Below are positions 27,496 through 36,548 of a stretch of DNA of 64,000 nt, piece by piece. The stretch comes from CANDYO01 sp964627795 (GTDB taxonomy: Bacteria > Pseudomonadota > Alphaproteobacteria > Rickettsiales > CANDYO01), in contig CAZVLF010000004.1 of NCBI GenBank assembly GCA_964627795.1, forward strand, positions 1 through 64,000. The letters run 5' to 3'. A program made the translations under genes and the position numbers. Position 1 is the stretch's first letter, and every line of letters begins with the position of its first letter. Under the pieces are notes generated by a model. That model was not told where the DNA came from. It worked only from the letters and a program-made list of their open reading frames with translations, and ran no database searches.

Positions 27496-28397
27496 GATTA
27501 TTTCTTCTTATATCAATTTTATTTGCGCATAATTTTTCTTATTCTGAAGAAAGCTTGATGCATGCTTCTTTTGATATCACTCGCGAACTTTATCGAGATA
27601 TTAATAATTCATTTTCTAAAAATATAAAAGTTCTTCAATCTCATGCTGGTTCTGGAAAACAAACTTTAGCTATAATTCATGGGTTAAGAGCTGATATCGT
27701 TAGTCTTGCTTTACCTCTTCATATGGATATTTTAGCGGAAAAAGAGAAAGTTGCTAAAAATTGGAGAAGCTTATATCCTAATTCTTCATCTCCTATGTCT
27801 ACTCATATTGTGTTTGTTGTAAGAAAAGATAATCCTAAAAAAATACTTGATTGGTCTGATTTAATTCGTCCTGATATAAAAGTTATAATAGGTAATCCTA
27901 AAACTTCAGGTGGAGCTTTATGGAATTATGCAGCTGCTTGGATTTTTGCTCAAAAGAACTATACATCACTTGATAAAATTGAAGAATTTATGCACAAGCT
28001 TTATCATAATGCACCTGTTTTAGATAGTACAGCGAGAAATTCAGCAATTACTTTTATGAAAAGAAAGCTTGGAGACGTATTAGTAACATGGAATTGTGAA
28101 GCAAAATTTATTGTCGAAAAATTAAATAGTGATTATGAAATTATCACTCCTTCTGTCTCTTTAGATATAAAGATTCCAATTGCAATAACTAGTAGAACTA
28201 AAAAAAGAGAGCTTGCAGATAAGTATATAAAATTTTTATATTCCAAAGAAGGGCAGTCTATCATTTCTAAGCATTTTTATAATAATCTAGATAACTCTAT
28301 TTACAGCCTTATTAATCCAGAAGAATATATAAATTGGAAGGAATTTAAAGCACAACATTTTAAGCCTGGTGGGCTTTTTGATAAAATTTATTCTTAA
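27492..28397 (+). CDS. Sulfate/thiosulfate-binding protein (Sbp/CysP-like)
   Basis: Periplasmic solute-binding protein of 301 residues with an N-terminal signal peptide (cleavage near SYSEE). Family landmarks are in order: SFDITRELYRDIN, SHAGSGKQ, ADIVSLALPLHMD, FVVRKDNPKKILDW, PKTSGGALWNYAAAW and KEGQSI. These match the bacterial sulfate-binding family, including its oxyanion-binding Ser/Gly positions. No permease (CysT/CysW) or ATPase (CysA) is adjacent, which is odd for an importer subunit. It overlaps the upstream unknown gene by 4 nt. Confidence 0.85.
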   Translation: MRLFLLISILFAHNFSYSEESLMHASFDITRELYRDINNSFSKNIKVLQSHAGSGKQTLAIIHGLRADIVSLALPLHMDILAEKEKVAKNWRSLYPNSSSPMSTHIVFVVRKDNPKKILDWSDLIRPDIKVIIGNPKTSGGALWNYAAAWIFAQKNYTSLDKIEEFMHKLYHNAPVLDSTARNSAITFMKRKLGDVLVTWNCEAKFIVEKLNSDYEIITPSVSLDIKIPIAITSRTKKRELADKYIKFLYSKEGQSIISKHFYNNLDNSIYSLINPEEYINWKEFKAQHFKPGGLFDKIYS

Positions 28398-28483
28398 AAA
28401 AGATAATTTTTCAATCCTTCCATTAACATAATATTAACATTATCTTCTTTATAATAAATTAAGCCCTTAATTAAATTAATATT

Positions 28484-30193
28484 ATGAATGATATAACTAT
28501 TAGTAATAAAGAAATTATTGCCAAGCATTTTGAAGATAGATTAGCAACTCCTGTTAAAGACTATATTGGCAATCAATCAAAAACCCAAGGCGTCTCAGAT
28601 GGATTTATAGGTCAAACTAGTGATAATTCACAATATATGCTTAAAAGAGCAAAGCTTGACTCCACCACCCACTCTAAAAAAGAATCAACTTACAAAAGAG
28701 ATTTAATGCAGGAATTTATTACTGCGCCCCTTTATAAAAGAATTTTATTTGATAATTCTCCTGTTATTGGTTTAGCTACTACCAAAGAAGGAGATTTATA
28801 CTTAAAATCAAAGTTTTTAGAAGGATTTCAAGATTTATCCTCTTATTTAATGCCTAAAGCAACCATAACTACTGATATTGATAATTCTAAAAATACTGAT
28901 TCTATATTAATTTTAGAAGATACTAAGGCTAAAAAAATCTTCTTTAAGCTCCCTGGCAATAAAAAAACCAAAATTTTACCTATTTCAATAGATGAGTTTC
29001 AAAAAGTTAAAAATACTTGTAATAAGTTGATTGAAAATAATGGAGAAATTCCTGTCCAAAATAAGGAAGAAAAATTTGATAAGTTTTTATTTAAAGCCTT
29101 AAGACATACATCTCCTGAGTTTGATAGTTTCGGCCATGAAAAGGTTGCTAAAATTATTGGATTTCAAAAAACTATTTCTGCATGCTTGTTTTTAGGAGAA
29201 ATTGATTATCATGCTCAAAATTTAGGGATTGTTAATGGTCAAATTGTGAAAATAGATCATGGAAGATCAGGCATGGATTTTTTTAAAGATGAATCTTATT
29301 TAAGAAAAACTATGGCTCAAAATTTTGAAGATTTTGGTTATCAAGATTTCCCGTTTAATGCTCAAGAATTCAGAAACTGTTTAGCAAGTATAATTTCAAT
29401 ATCTGATGAAGAAATAGAAAAATTAGTTAGAAAGCAGATAGACATATTAAAAAAACAAAATTTCAAATTGCCCGAAACAATTGAATATTATGATGGGCAA
29501 AAACTTATAAAAATAAAACTAAATAATTTCCAAGATTTAGAAAATTTTTATATTTCCGCTTATAAAGCTAATAAACAGATTTTCTCAAAGCTTCAAGATA
29601 CACTAGAAACTATTAGCCAAATAGAATTTAGCGAAAATAAAGAAGTTCAACAAAAATGGCTTAATGGAAAATGGCTCTTTAATATTAAAGACGAGGATCC
29701 ACTGATTTGGGCAGCAAAAAATGGCAAAAGAATCATTATTAAAGAAGGAGAAAATCTAGTAAAAAAAGATTCTCTTTTAATTTTGATTGAGCAAAAAAAA
29801 TTAATGCCACCTTTAAACCAAGATCCTGTTGAGTGGGCTATTATCTCTTCCAGAAAGATTGACGGAATAAACCCTATTATGTGGGCTGATAAAAATGGAT
29901 ATAAAATAGATGGAAAAGAAGGTAAGCTTTCGGCCTTTGAAGAAGCTAGAGAATTAATAAAGAGTTATGGTAAAGGAAATAAAGTTCTTGAGAAAACTAT
30001 AAAATTAGAAGCTCGCGAATATCAAAAAGAATTAGGAAAAGAAATTAGGAATTTAGGTTTAAAAAGATTCTATGATAAAAACACCTCAACCTTCAGACAA
30101 GAATTGATAAATAAACAAAATAAACTCCAAGAAATAATTAGTTTAGATCCATCTTCATTAAAAAAATCAACTAATAGAACAAGGAAGAGATAA
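28484..30193 (+). CDS. Kinase-fold protein, putative secreted effector
   Basis: I know no named family member, but the first 270 residues carry the skeleton of a PI-kinase/HipA-like phosphotransferase: a beta3-type Lys (YMLKRA, K54), an alpha-C-type Glu (QEF, E77), a hinge (LKSKFLEGFQDL), a catalytic loop DYHAQN (D241, H243, N246) and a metal motif IDHG (D258). The remainder is charged and helical, with three short related segments near 405, 447 and 463 (DPLIWAAKNGK, DPVEWAIISSR, NPIMWADKNGY) recalling degenerate ankyrin-type repeats. The tail is Lys/Arg-rich. No signal peptide. A translocated kinase effector is plausible but is an inference. Confidence 0.6.
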   Translation: MNDITISNKEIIAKHFEDRLATPVKDYIGNQSKTQGVSDGFIGQTSDNSQYMLKRAKLDSTTHSKKESTYKRDLMQEFITAPLYKRILFDNSPVIGLATTKEGDLYLKSKFLEGFQDLSSYLMPKATITTDIDNSKNTDSILILEDTKAKKIFFKLPGNKKTKILPISIDEFQKVKNTCNKLIENNGEIPVQNKEEKFDKFLFKALRHTSPEFDSFGHEKVAKIIGFQKTISACLFLGEIDYHAQNLGIVNGQIVKIDHGRSGMDFFKDESYLRKTMAQNFEDFGYQDFPFNAQEFRNCLASIISISDEEIEKLVRKQIDILKKQNFKLPETIEYYDGQKLIKIKLNNFQDLENFYISAYKANKQIFSKLQDTLETISQIEFSENKEVQQKWLNGKWLFNIKDEDPLIWAAKNGKRIIIKEGENLVKKDSLLILIEQKKLMPPLNQDPVEWAIISSRKIDGINPIMWADKNGYKIDGKEGKLSAFEEARELIKSYGKGNKVLEKTIKLEAREYQKELGKEIRNLGLKRFYDKNTSTFRQELINKQNKLQEIISLDPSSLKKSTNRTRKR

Positions 30194-30206
30194 ACTATTA
30201 AATAAC

Positions 30207-32345
30207 CTAATTTTCTAATCTCTTCCCTGTTTCAAGCATAAAATTTATTCTTTCTTGAGTTTCTTTATTTTTAAGAAGGGATAAAAAAACATTTCTTTCC
30301 ATCTCTAATAATTCTTTTTCATTGAAATTTCCTTCAAAAAGCGAACTAAGTTCTTTAGCGATTACTTTTTGGTAGTTATTAAATGTGCTTATTATTTCTT
30401 TACAATCAAGAGCTAATGAATTAGCTAATTTTTGTTTCTTTTTGGTTACTAACTTTGTTGCTTCTATAGATTTTTGTAAAACTCTATTTGGATTGGGACA
30501 TATTTCAAAATTATTTTCATAAATCATATGCTTAAGGTCATATGCAGAATTGGAAATTTTCCCAGATATGATATTTATAAAAGCTTGTTTGAGTTGCTCT
30601 TTAGAAGAAGAACGAAGTATTAACTCTTTACATCCTCCCCAGCCAGGGATTAGTCCTACTCCAGATTCTACCAAACCAGACATATTATCCATAGAAGAAA
30701 TTATATAATCACAATGAAGAAGGAATTCACAGCCTCCACCTAAAGCTTTTCCTTTAAGTCCTGCAATAGCAGTAATAGGTGAATATTTTATAGCCAGCAT
30801 AGCTTTTTGTCCCAATTGTAGATAGTCTTCTATAAGGTTAGGCTTATCCTTATTATCCCGCATAAATTTTAAATTTCCACCAACAGAAAAAAAAGATGCT
30901 TCATTAAATATTATGAGGTGGCTAAATTGTGCTTCATAATGTTGATAGAATTCTAAAATTATGTCAAACACCGCATGATCTGCCATATTTAACTTTCCTG
31001 TAAATTCAAGCAGAGCTATTTTATCTTTTAACTCAATAAACCTAGCTGATTCATTCTGGCAAATTACTTTATTTTTACTTAAATCACTGAGAAAAATAAT
31101 TCCTTCAGGCTTCTTTATAGGCTCATAATTTTTTCCATTGAAGCATTTTCCTTCTTTATAAAAATTTTCTGTTTTAAGTTTATCAAGCAATTTAGGAATT
31201 TCTTTTTTGTCTTTTTTAAGCCTGGAACAAAAATACTCTATTCCTATTTTATCAAGCAGCTCAAAAGGTCCATATTTCCAATTATAACCTAACTTCATAG
31301 CCTGATCGATTGAATATATTTCATCGCTTGCCTCTCTTAAAAGCCTAACCGCATATAATAAAGTATTTGATACTATTTCCCATATGTATTTTTTATCATC
31401 CATTAGCGAAATTATGTTAGAGTAACTTTTTTTTAGTTTTTTCTCTGGTCTATAAGTTAGACTACTTAAGTCAAGACACTCAACTATTTTTTCTCCATCT
31501 ATATTCTTGGCTATTTTATAAAAACCTTTGTTTGATTTTCTACCTATAAGTTTATTTTCTATCAGATTTAACAATAATTCTTGAGCTAAATATGTTGAAT
31601 TAAATTCATCCTGTTTATCTAAAGACTTACTTAAAGAATTTGATATCAAACACATTACATCAATTCCTATCAAATCACATAATCCAAATGCTCCAGTCTT
31701 AGGAATTCCAAAATAGCTGAGTAAGCTATCTATTTCTTCAATAGGTAATTTATTTTGAATTGCTATATTAATTGAAGTAAGCAACCAATAACAACCAAGT
31801 CTATTAGCTATAAAACCAGGTGTATCTTTAGTTTTAATTACAGTTTTTCCTAAATTATAGTCCAAAAAATTAACTATTTTGGACTCTAATTTTTTGTTTG
31901 TAAATTCTGTTGTAACTAATTCAACCAACGGCATTATTTGAGGAGGATTAAAAAAATGAGTAATAAAAAATCTATTTTTAAAATTATTTGACCTACCTTC
32001 TATTAACTGAATATGCGGAATTGTTGAAGTGTTAGAAGAAATGATAGAATTTTCATTACAAATTTTTTCTAAGCTTGCATATAAATTTCTTTTTATTTCT
32101 ATTTTCTCTATAATTACCTCAATAACCCAATCATAATCTACTAATTCATTTAAATTATCTTCTATATTTCCTATTTCTAAATTATCAGGAAAATATAAAG
32201 ACATTTTAGCCTTCGCTTTTTGAGCAAGTATATTACGATTTTCTTCCTGTGGCACATCTAAAAGCTTAACTTTAAACCCATAATTTGCTATTAGCTCAGC
32301 AATGCCTGCTCCCATTACTCCTGAACCTATTACAGATACCTTCAT
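30207..32345 (-). CDS. 3-hydroxyacyl-CoA dehydrogenase/enoyl-CoA hydratase, FadN-like
   Basis: A 712-residue bifunctional beta-oxidation enzyme. The NAD-binding domain comes first (VIGSGVMGAGIAELIANYG at 4-22, then SSNTSTIPH and FFNPPQIMPLVELV), followed by a second dehydrogenase C-domain to about 410, then a crotonase domain (GLKGKALGGGCEFLLHCD and ESGVGLIPGWGG) from about 430 to 620. This dehydrogenase-first order is that of FadN, the reverse of FadB/FadJ. Candidate catalytic Glu residues of the hydratase are present. A good ribosome site (AAAGGAG) precedes the ATG. It follows the 513-aa membrane protein by 13 nt. No thiolase is in the window. Confidence 0.88.
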   Translation of the reverse strand: MKVSVIGSGVMGAGIAELIANYGFKVKLLDVPQEENRNILAQKAKAKMSLYFPDNLEIGNIEDNLNELVDYDWVIEVIIEKIEIKRNLYASLEKICNENSIISSNTSTIPHIQLIEGRSNNFKNRFFITHFFNPPQIMPLVELVTTEFTNKKLESKIVNFLDYNLGKTVIKTKDTPGFIANRLGCYWLLTSINIAIQNKLPIEEIDSLLSYFGIPKTGAFGLCDLIGIDVMCLISNSLSKSLDKQDEFNSTYLAQELLLNLIENKLIGRKSNKGFYKIAKNIDGEKIVECLDLSSLTYRPEKKLKKSYSNIISLMDDKKYIWEIVSNTLLYAVRLLREASDEIYSIDQAMKLGYNWKYGPFELLDKIGIEYFCSRLKKDKKEIPKLLDKLKTENFYKEGKCFNGKNYEPIKKPEGIIFLSDLSKNKVICQNESARFIELKDKIALLEFTGKLNMADHAVFDIILEFYQHYEAQFSHLIIFNEASFFSVGGNLKFMRDNKDKPNLIEDYLQLGQKAMLAIKYSPITAIAGLKGKALGGGCEFLLHCDYIISSMDNMSGLVESGVGLIPGWGGCKELILRSSSKEQLKQAFINIISGKISNSAYDLKHMIYENNFEICPNPNRVLQKSIEATKLVTKKKQKLANSLALDCKEIISTFNNYQKVIAKELSSLFEGNFNEKELLEMERNVFLSLLKNKETQERINFMLETGKRLEN

Positions 32346-32358
32346 TATTTTTCTCCTT

Positions 32359-33900
32359 TTAGTGGCTTAGTGGATGGTCTTTAGCTACTCTTTCCCTATT
32401 TATCTTATTAACAAAATTAGCATAAGTATGCTCTTTTGAACTATTAGTATGTTGATTCTTTCTTTGAGTTTTATTTTTATTTAATGCTTTATCTATTTCT
32501 TCCATCGTTATAAATGGTTGATTAGGTTTTTTATTCACTGCTTCTTTTATAGCAAGTGCTGTAGCTGTACCAACCGCACTACCAACTGCTAAGTAAGGAT
32601 TTGAGGCAGCAACCATAGCTGGTACCATTGCAGAAATAGCGTAAAGCTGTTTATATTTTTGAGGGTCTTTAACTTGCATTGGTGGAGCAAATGGATTTAT
32701 TGTTTCACCTAAAGCTTCTAAATACCTAGAAGCTCTTGATCTTGAAGTTGACAATTGTGAATTATCAAAATCAGCAACAAATTTCCTTAACTCATCTATA
32801 TTCTTATAATTAGGAATAGATTCATTTTCTTTCACTTTACTAATTATATCGTATAATTCCAATTTTCTATCTTCATAGATTTTTCTTGATATAGAGCCTA
32901 TTCCCATTGAAGCGCTGGATGCAGCTATAGCAGCTCCTATTTGTATTGTCGAAATTGCCCCACCAAAAGGAAACATTATTGAAGTTGCAAGCGGCACTGC
33001 TGTTTCTAAAATATAGGTTGATATATGAAGAAAAGTTGCTTTTACCCACTTCCAACTTTCCCCTATCTTTGTTTTTTCTAGAATTTTTTGCTTAGCTTTT
33101 TCAAATTTTTGCTCTTTGTTTAAATTGATACATTTTAATAATAAATCTGCTTCTTCCTCTAGCAAATTTAATTTCATCCTGCTGTTTGCTTGTTGAAGCA
33201 TGGAAACACCTATTCCTAATGTATATAATCCTACCATAGCTATTGGAATTGTTCCTCCAGAAGCAATTGATAAAGATGCCATTGTTGCTATACTTGCTAT
33301 TCTTAAACCTGTTTGGCTTGTTGCAAATGTGCAAAGATTATTAAATATATTTTTACCAAGCCTGTAGAATCTAACTATTCTAGGATGTTTATTAATAAAA
33401 TTTTCTTCAAAGTCTCTATATTTTTTGAGTATTTTAAAGGTTAAGTAATGTCTATAGCCAAAATTATATTTTTCTTTTTTTTCTAAAAAGCTATAAAGAT
33501 CTACTTTGGCATATGTTGTTAATGGTTTCTTAGCTTTTTCATCATCAAGAGTATTTATCAGTTCGTTGTAAGTTTTTTCACCCACCTCTTTTTTTTCAAG
33601 TTTTATTCCTAGACTATTATCTTTTATTTCTTGTTCAGAAAGCTTCTCTTTTTCATCAAATTGCCTTATATGATCTCTTGTTATATAATAAATTTCATTG
33701 TCAATTTTATAAAAATAGGTTTTGTTTGAACTTACATTATCAGAAATTGGTCTTCCACCATAGCTTAGTTCAAAATCATTATATCCTAAAGTTGAATCTA
33801 GTACACTTATGCCTGGGTCTATAGAATTCTTGATATAACCTAATATCTTAAATGGGTTTAATGCTTTAGCAACTAAAGCAAAAAGTGAATTTTCTAACAT
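32359..33900 (-). CDS. Hypothetical protein with hydrophobic hairpins
   Basis: A 513-residue protein that I do not recognise. The N-terminal 190 residues are hydrophilic. Three Gly/Ala/Ser-rich hydrophobic blocks follow at about 196-235, 298-336 and 425-460, which look like membrane-inserting hairpins. The tail is polar (HTNSSKEHTYANF). There is no N-terminal signal peptide. Such architecture occurs in Inc-like or other host-membrane-inserted effectors, but also in ordinary membrane proteins. A very strong ribosome site (AAAGGAGG) precedes the ATG at 33900, and it is probably co-transcribed with the FadN-like gene 13 nt downstream. Confidence 0.6.
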   Translation of the reverse strand: MLENSLFALVAKALNPFKILGYIKNSIDPGISVLDSTLGYNDFELSYGGRPISDNVSSNKTYFYKIDNEIYYITRDHIRQFDEKEKLSEQEIKDNSLGIKLEKKEVGEKTYNELINTLDDEKAKKPLTTYAKVDLYSFLEKKEKYNFGYRHYLTFKILKKYRDFEENFINKHPRIVRFYRLGKNIFNNLCTFATSQTGLRIASIATMASLSIASGGTIPIAMVGLYTLGIGVSMLQQANSRMKLNLLEEEADLLLKCINLNKEQKFEKAKQKILEKTKIGESWKWVKATFLHISTYILETAVPLATSIMFPFGGAISTIQIGAAIAASSASMGIGSISRKIYEDRKLELYDIISKVKENESIPNYKNIDELRKFVADFDNSQLSTSRSRASRYLEALGETINPFAPPMQVKDPQKYKQLYAISAMVPAMVAASNPYLAVGSAVGTATALAIKEAVNKKPNQPFITMEEIDKALNKNKTQRKNQHTNSSKEHTYANFVNKINRERVAKDHPLSH

Positions 33901-34045
33901 TTTTCCTCCTTTAACTTTATAAGTTTACCAGAGAAGATTTTTTTTTAAAATATTTTTTGTTACATGAATCTTTATCATAAAAAACTTCTATACTTAACAG
34001 CTGAAAATACTTATAATAATCCAAAATTTAATTTATAAGGTAATA

Positions 34046-35446
34046 ATGGCTTTTTCTTTAGATTCTATCATAATTTCCAACAAAGAAGTTCTTCCTATAG
34101 TTGAAGGAGGCAAAGGTATATCCGTAAGTAGTGGAAAATCAAGTGGCTCTTTTGCAGCTGCTAACGCTGTAGGAACTTTTTCAGGTGTAAATCCAGATTT
34201 TTATGACAGCAATAATGATAGAATACCCTATATTTATAAAGGTAAGACTAGAAGAGAGCGCCACTTAGAACTTATTGAAATGGGAATTAGAGGTGGCACT
34301 ACTCAAGCCAAAATTGCTTATGAAATGGCTAATGGAAAGGGTCCTATACACATAAATATTCTATGGGAAATGGGTGGAGCAGAAGCAATTTTAAGAGGTG
34401 TTCTTGAAAATTCAAGAGGCCTTATAAGTGGCGTAACATGTGGTGCAGGAATGCCTTATAAATTAGCTGAAATTGCTGCTGAATATAATATTTTTTATTA
34501 TCCAATAGTTTCTTCTATGAGAGCTTTTCGTGCATTATGGAAAAGATCTTTTTATAAATACGCAGGTTTACTTGGTGGTGTTGTTTATGAAGACCCATGG
34601 CTTGCTGGTGGACATAATGGTTTATCAAATAGTGAAGATCCAAAGAACCCTGAAGATCCTTACCCAAGAGTTCTAGAAATACGTTCTTTTATGAATGAAA
34701 TTGGATTAAAAGAAACTCCAATTATTATGGCTGGGGGTGTATGGCATTTAAAAGATTGGGAACATTGGTTAAATAATCCAGAGATTGGAAAAATAGGCTT
34801 TCAGTTTGGAACTAGGCCAATTTTAACACAAGAAAGCCCTGTCTCAATGGAATGGAAAAAAAAGCTTCTCACCTTGAAAAAAGGTGATGTTTATCTAAAT
34901 AAATTTAGTCCTACTGGATTTTATTCATCTGCTGTAGAAAATCTTTTTATTAAAGATTTGCAAGCTAGAGAACAGCGACAAATTTTTTATTCTTCAGAAC
35001 CTAGTGAAATATTAAATACTGCTCTTTCTGTAGGACCTAGAGGAAGACCTATCTATGTTACTAAAGCTGATTATGAAAAATCTCAGAACTGGATCAATAT
35101 GGGCTTCAGTGAAATATTAAGAACTCCTGATTCTACTGTAGTTTTTGTTACTAAAGAGCAGTCTGAACAAATAATAGCTGATCAAATAGCTTGTATGGGA
35201 TGTCTTAGCCATTGCAGGTTTAGTAATTGGAAAGATCATGACGACTTTACAACCGGCAAGAGAGCTGATCCAAGAAGCTTTTGTATTCAAAAAACTTTAC
35301 AAAACATTGCGCATGGCAGCGATGTTGAAAACGAATTAATGTTTTCAGGCCATAATGCTTATAAGTTTGGCGAAGATGAGTTTTATAAAGATGGTTTCAT
35401 TCCTACTGTAAAACAGCTTGTAGATAGGATAATGTCAGGATTATAA
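34046..35446 (+). CDS. Nitronate monooxygenase family flavoprotein
   Basis: A 466-residue TIM-barrel flavoenzyme of the 2-nitropropane dioxygenase/nitronate monooxygenase family. The barrel shows GGTTQAKIAYEMANG, SGVTCGAGMPYKLAEIAAEY, LAGGHNG (FMN phosphate region), IIMAGGVW and QFGTRP. An additional C-terminal portion carries a Cys-rich CMGCLSHCRFSNW, perhaps a structural metal site. The substrate is unknown; many relatives act on other substrates. AAGG precedes the ATG. It stands alone and is followed by two tandem hairpins. Confidence 0.82.
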   Translation: MAFSLDSIIISNKEVLPIVEGGKGISVSSGKSSGSFAAANAVGTFSGVNPDFYDSNNDRIPYIYKGKTRRERHLELIEMGIRGGTTQAKIAYEMANGKGPIHINILWEMGGAEAILRGVLENSRGLISGVTCGAGMPYKLAEIAAEYNIFYYPIVSSMRAFRALWKRSFYKYAGLLGGVVYEDPWLAGGHNGLSNSEDPKNPEDPYPRVLEIRSFMNEIGLKETPIIMAGGVWHLKDWEHWLNNPEIGKIGFQFGTRPILTQESPVSMEWKKKLLTLKKGDVYLNKFSPTGFYSSAVENLFIKDLQAREQRQIFYSSEPSEILNTALSVGPRGRPIYVTKADYEKSQNWINMGFSEILRTPDSTVVFVTKEQSEQIIADQIACMGCLSHCRFSNWKDHDDFTTGKRADPRSFCIQKTLQNIAHGSDVENELMFSGHNAYKFGEDEFYKDGFIPTVKQLVDRIMSGL

Positions 35447-35452
35447 ATAAGT

Positions 35453-35510
35453 AGAGTCTGCTAAGTGTTTAAAGGAGTAATTGGAGCAAAATACCTGAGC
35501 AGACTCTTTT
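35453..35510 (+). terminator. Stem-loop with T-run after nitronate monooxygenase
   Basis: Perfect 10-bp stem AGAGTCTGCT (35453-35462) / AGCAGACTCT (35498-35507) followed by TTTT, so a probable terminator, but the 35-nt loop is unusually long and contains TTAAAGGAGTAA, the same 12-mer found in the next hairpin. Confidence 0.6.
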
Positions 35511-35557
35511 ATCAGAAAAATTAATTAAAGGAGTAAAAAATTAATATTTTCTGATAA
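35509..35557. repeat. Second stem-loop displaying a ribosome-site-like loop
   Basis: Arms 35509-35526 and 35539-35557 pair over about 17 bp (TTATCAGAAAA with TTTTCTGATAA, then TTAATT with AATTAA). The loop at 35527-35538 is AAAGGAGTAAAA. It lies between convergent genes (34046-35446 + and parB -). Confidence 0.6.
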
Positions 35558-35669
35558 GATATATTTACAACATTTTAGTTTTACTGTCAATATAATTATC
35601 AGTTAAGCCTTTTAAAATGAAAACTTCTAAACTAATAGTTATACATCACTTAAACATTAGAACTAATGA

Positions 35670-36548
35670 CTATCCCACAGAAGAAGTCAATTTTTTTATT
35701 AGAATATCTAAATGCTCGATATCATGGCAAAAAATGGTTACTTTATTGCCGTCTCCGTGAAATTTATCTATTTTTGTCTTCATGCCTAATGATTCTGCTA
35801 TATATTGTTCTAAAGCAACTAAATCTTCATTATTGTTTGTTTTTGAGGCGTTTTCTGAAGAGCCATTTCTTATTCTGACTTTAGAAACTTCATTATGTTT
35901 TATTAGCTCTTCAGTATCTCTAACGCTTAAATTTCTTCTTACAATTTCATCCGCTAGCTCATCAGCATTAGCTAAATTAACCAACAGCTTTGCATGCCCA
36001 AGAGAAATTGCTCCACTAGAAAGATATTCTTTTACCTTTTGAGGCAAGTTAATTAATCTTAAAAGATTAGCTATATGACTTCGGCTTTTACTTACTGCCT
36101 CAGCCACTTTTTCCTGAGTATAACTATGTAAGTCTATCAATTTACGATAGCTTTCAGCTTCTTCTAATGGAGAAAGATTTTCTCTTTGAAGATTTTCAAT
36201 CAGAGCTATCTCAAGCACTTCTTTTTCTGTTACATCCTTTATTATCGCTGGAACATTTTGTAAGCCTACTAATTTTGCAGCTCTCCATCTTCTTTCTCCA
36301 GCTATAATTTTATATTTATTTGAATCAATTGGTTGTAAAACTAGAGGTTGTAATACTCCGTTTTTACTAATTGAATTTGCTAACTCATTTAGTTCTTCGT
36401 GTGAAAATAAATTTCTTGGTTGATCAGGATTAGGCTCTATCTCTTTTACTGATATGTAGCTTAAGCCTGAAGAGTTAGAAGATTCTACAAAAGTACTTTC
36501 TCCTATCAAAGCGGATAAACCTCTTCCTAAACCTTTAGACTTTATCAT
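35670..36548 (-). CDS. parB: Chromosome partitioning protein ParB
   Basis: CTP-dependent DNA clamp that loads at parS and is moved by ParA. 292 residues: N-terminal GRGLSALIG, the CTP-binding motif GERRWRAAK, an arginine-rich stretch ENLQREN(L)SPLEEA, and the helix-turn-helix (QEKVAEAVSKSRSHIANLLRL). The C-terminal dimerisation domain is present. Its start overlaps the end of parA by 14 nt. A parS-like site is 1.3 kb upstream, inside rsmG. Confidence 0.96.
   Translation of the reverse strand: MIKSKGLGRGLSALIGESTFVESSNSSGLSYISVKEIEPNPDQPRNLFSHEELNELANSISKNGVLQPLVLQPIDSNKYKIIAGERRWRAAKLVGLQNVPAIIKDVTEKEVLEIALIENLQRENLSPLEEAESYRKLIDLHSYTQEKVAEAVSKSRSHIANLLRLINLPQKVKEYLSSGAISLGHAKLLVNLANADELADEIVRRNLSVRDTEELIKHNEVSKVRIRNGSSENASKTNNNEDLVALEQYIAESLGMKTKIDKFHGDGNKVTIFCHDIEHLDILIKKLTSSVG

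Noticed and set aside
32873..33334. Two short minus-strand frames inside the 513-residue membrane protein gene
   Set aside because: They overlap a frame with a strong ribosome site and are Asn/Ser/Tyr-rich frame-shift products of it.
35474..35497. Tiny leader peptide starting at TTG after AAAGGAG in the first hairpin loop
   Set aside because: The ribosome-site spacing is only 3-4 nt, the peptide would be 5 residues, and no gene follows on that strand.
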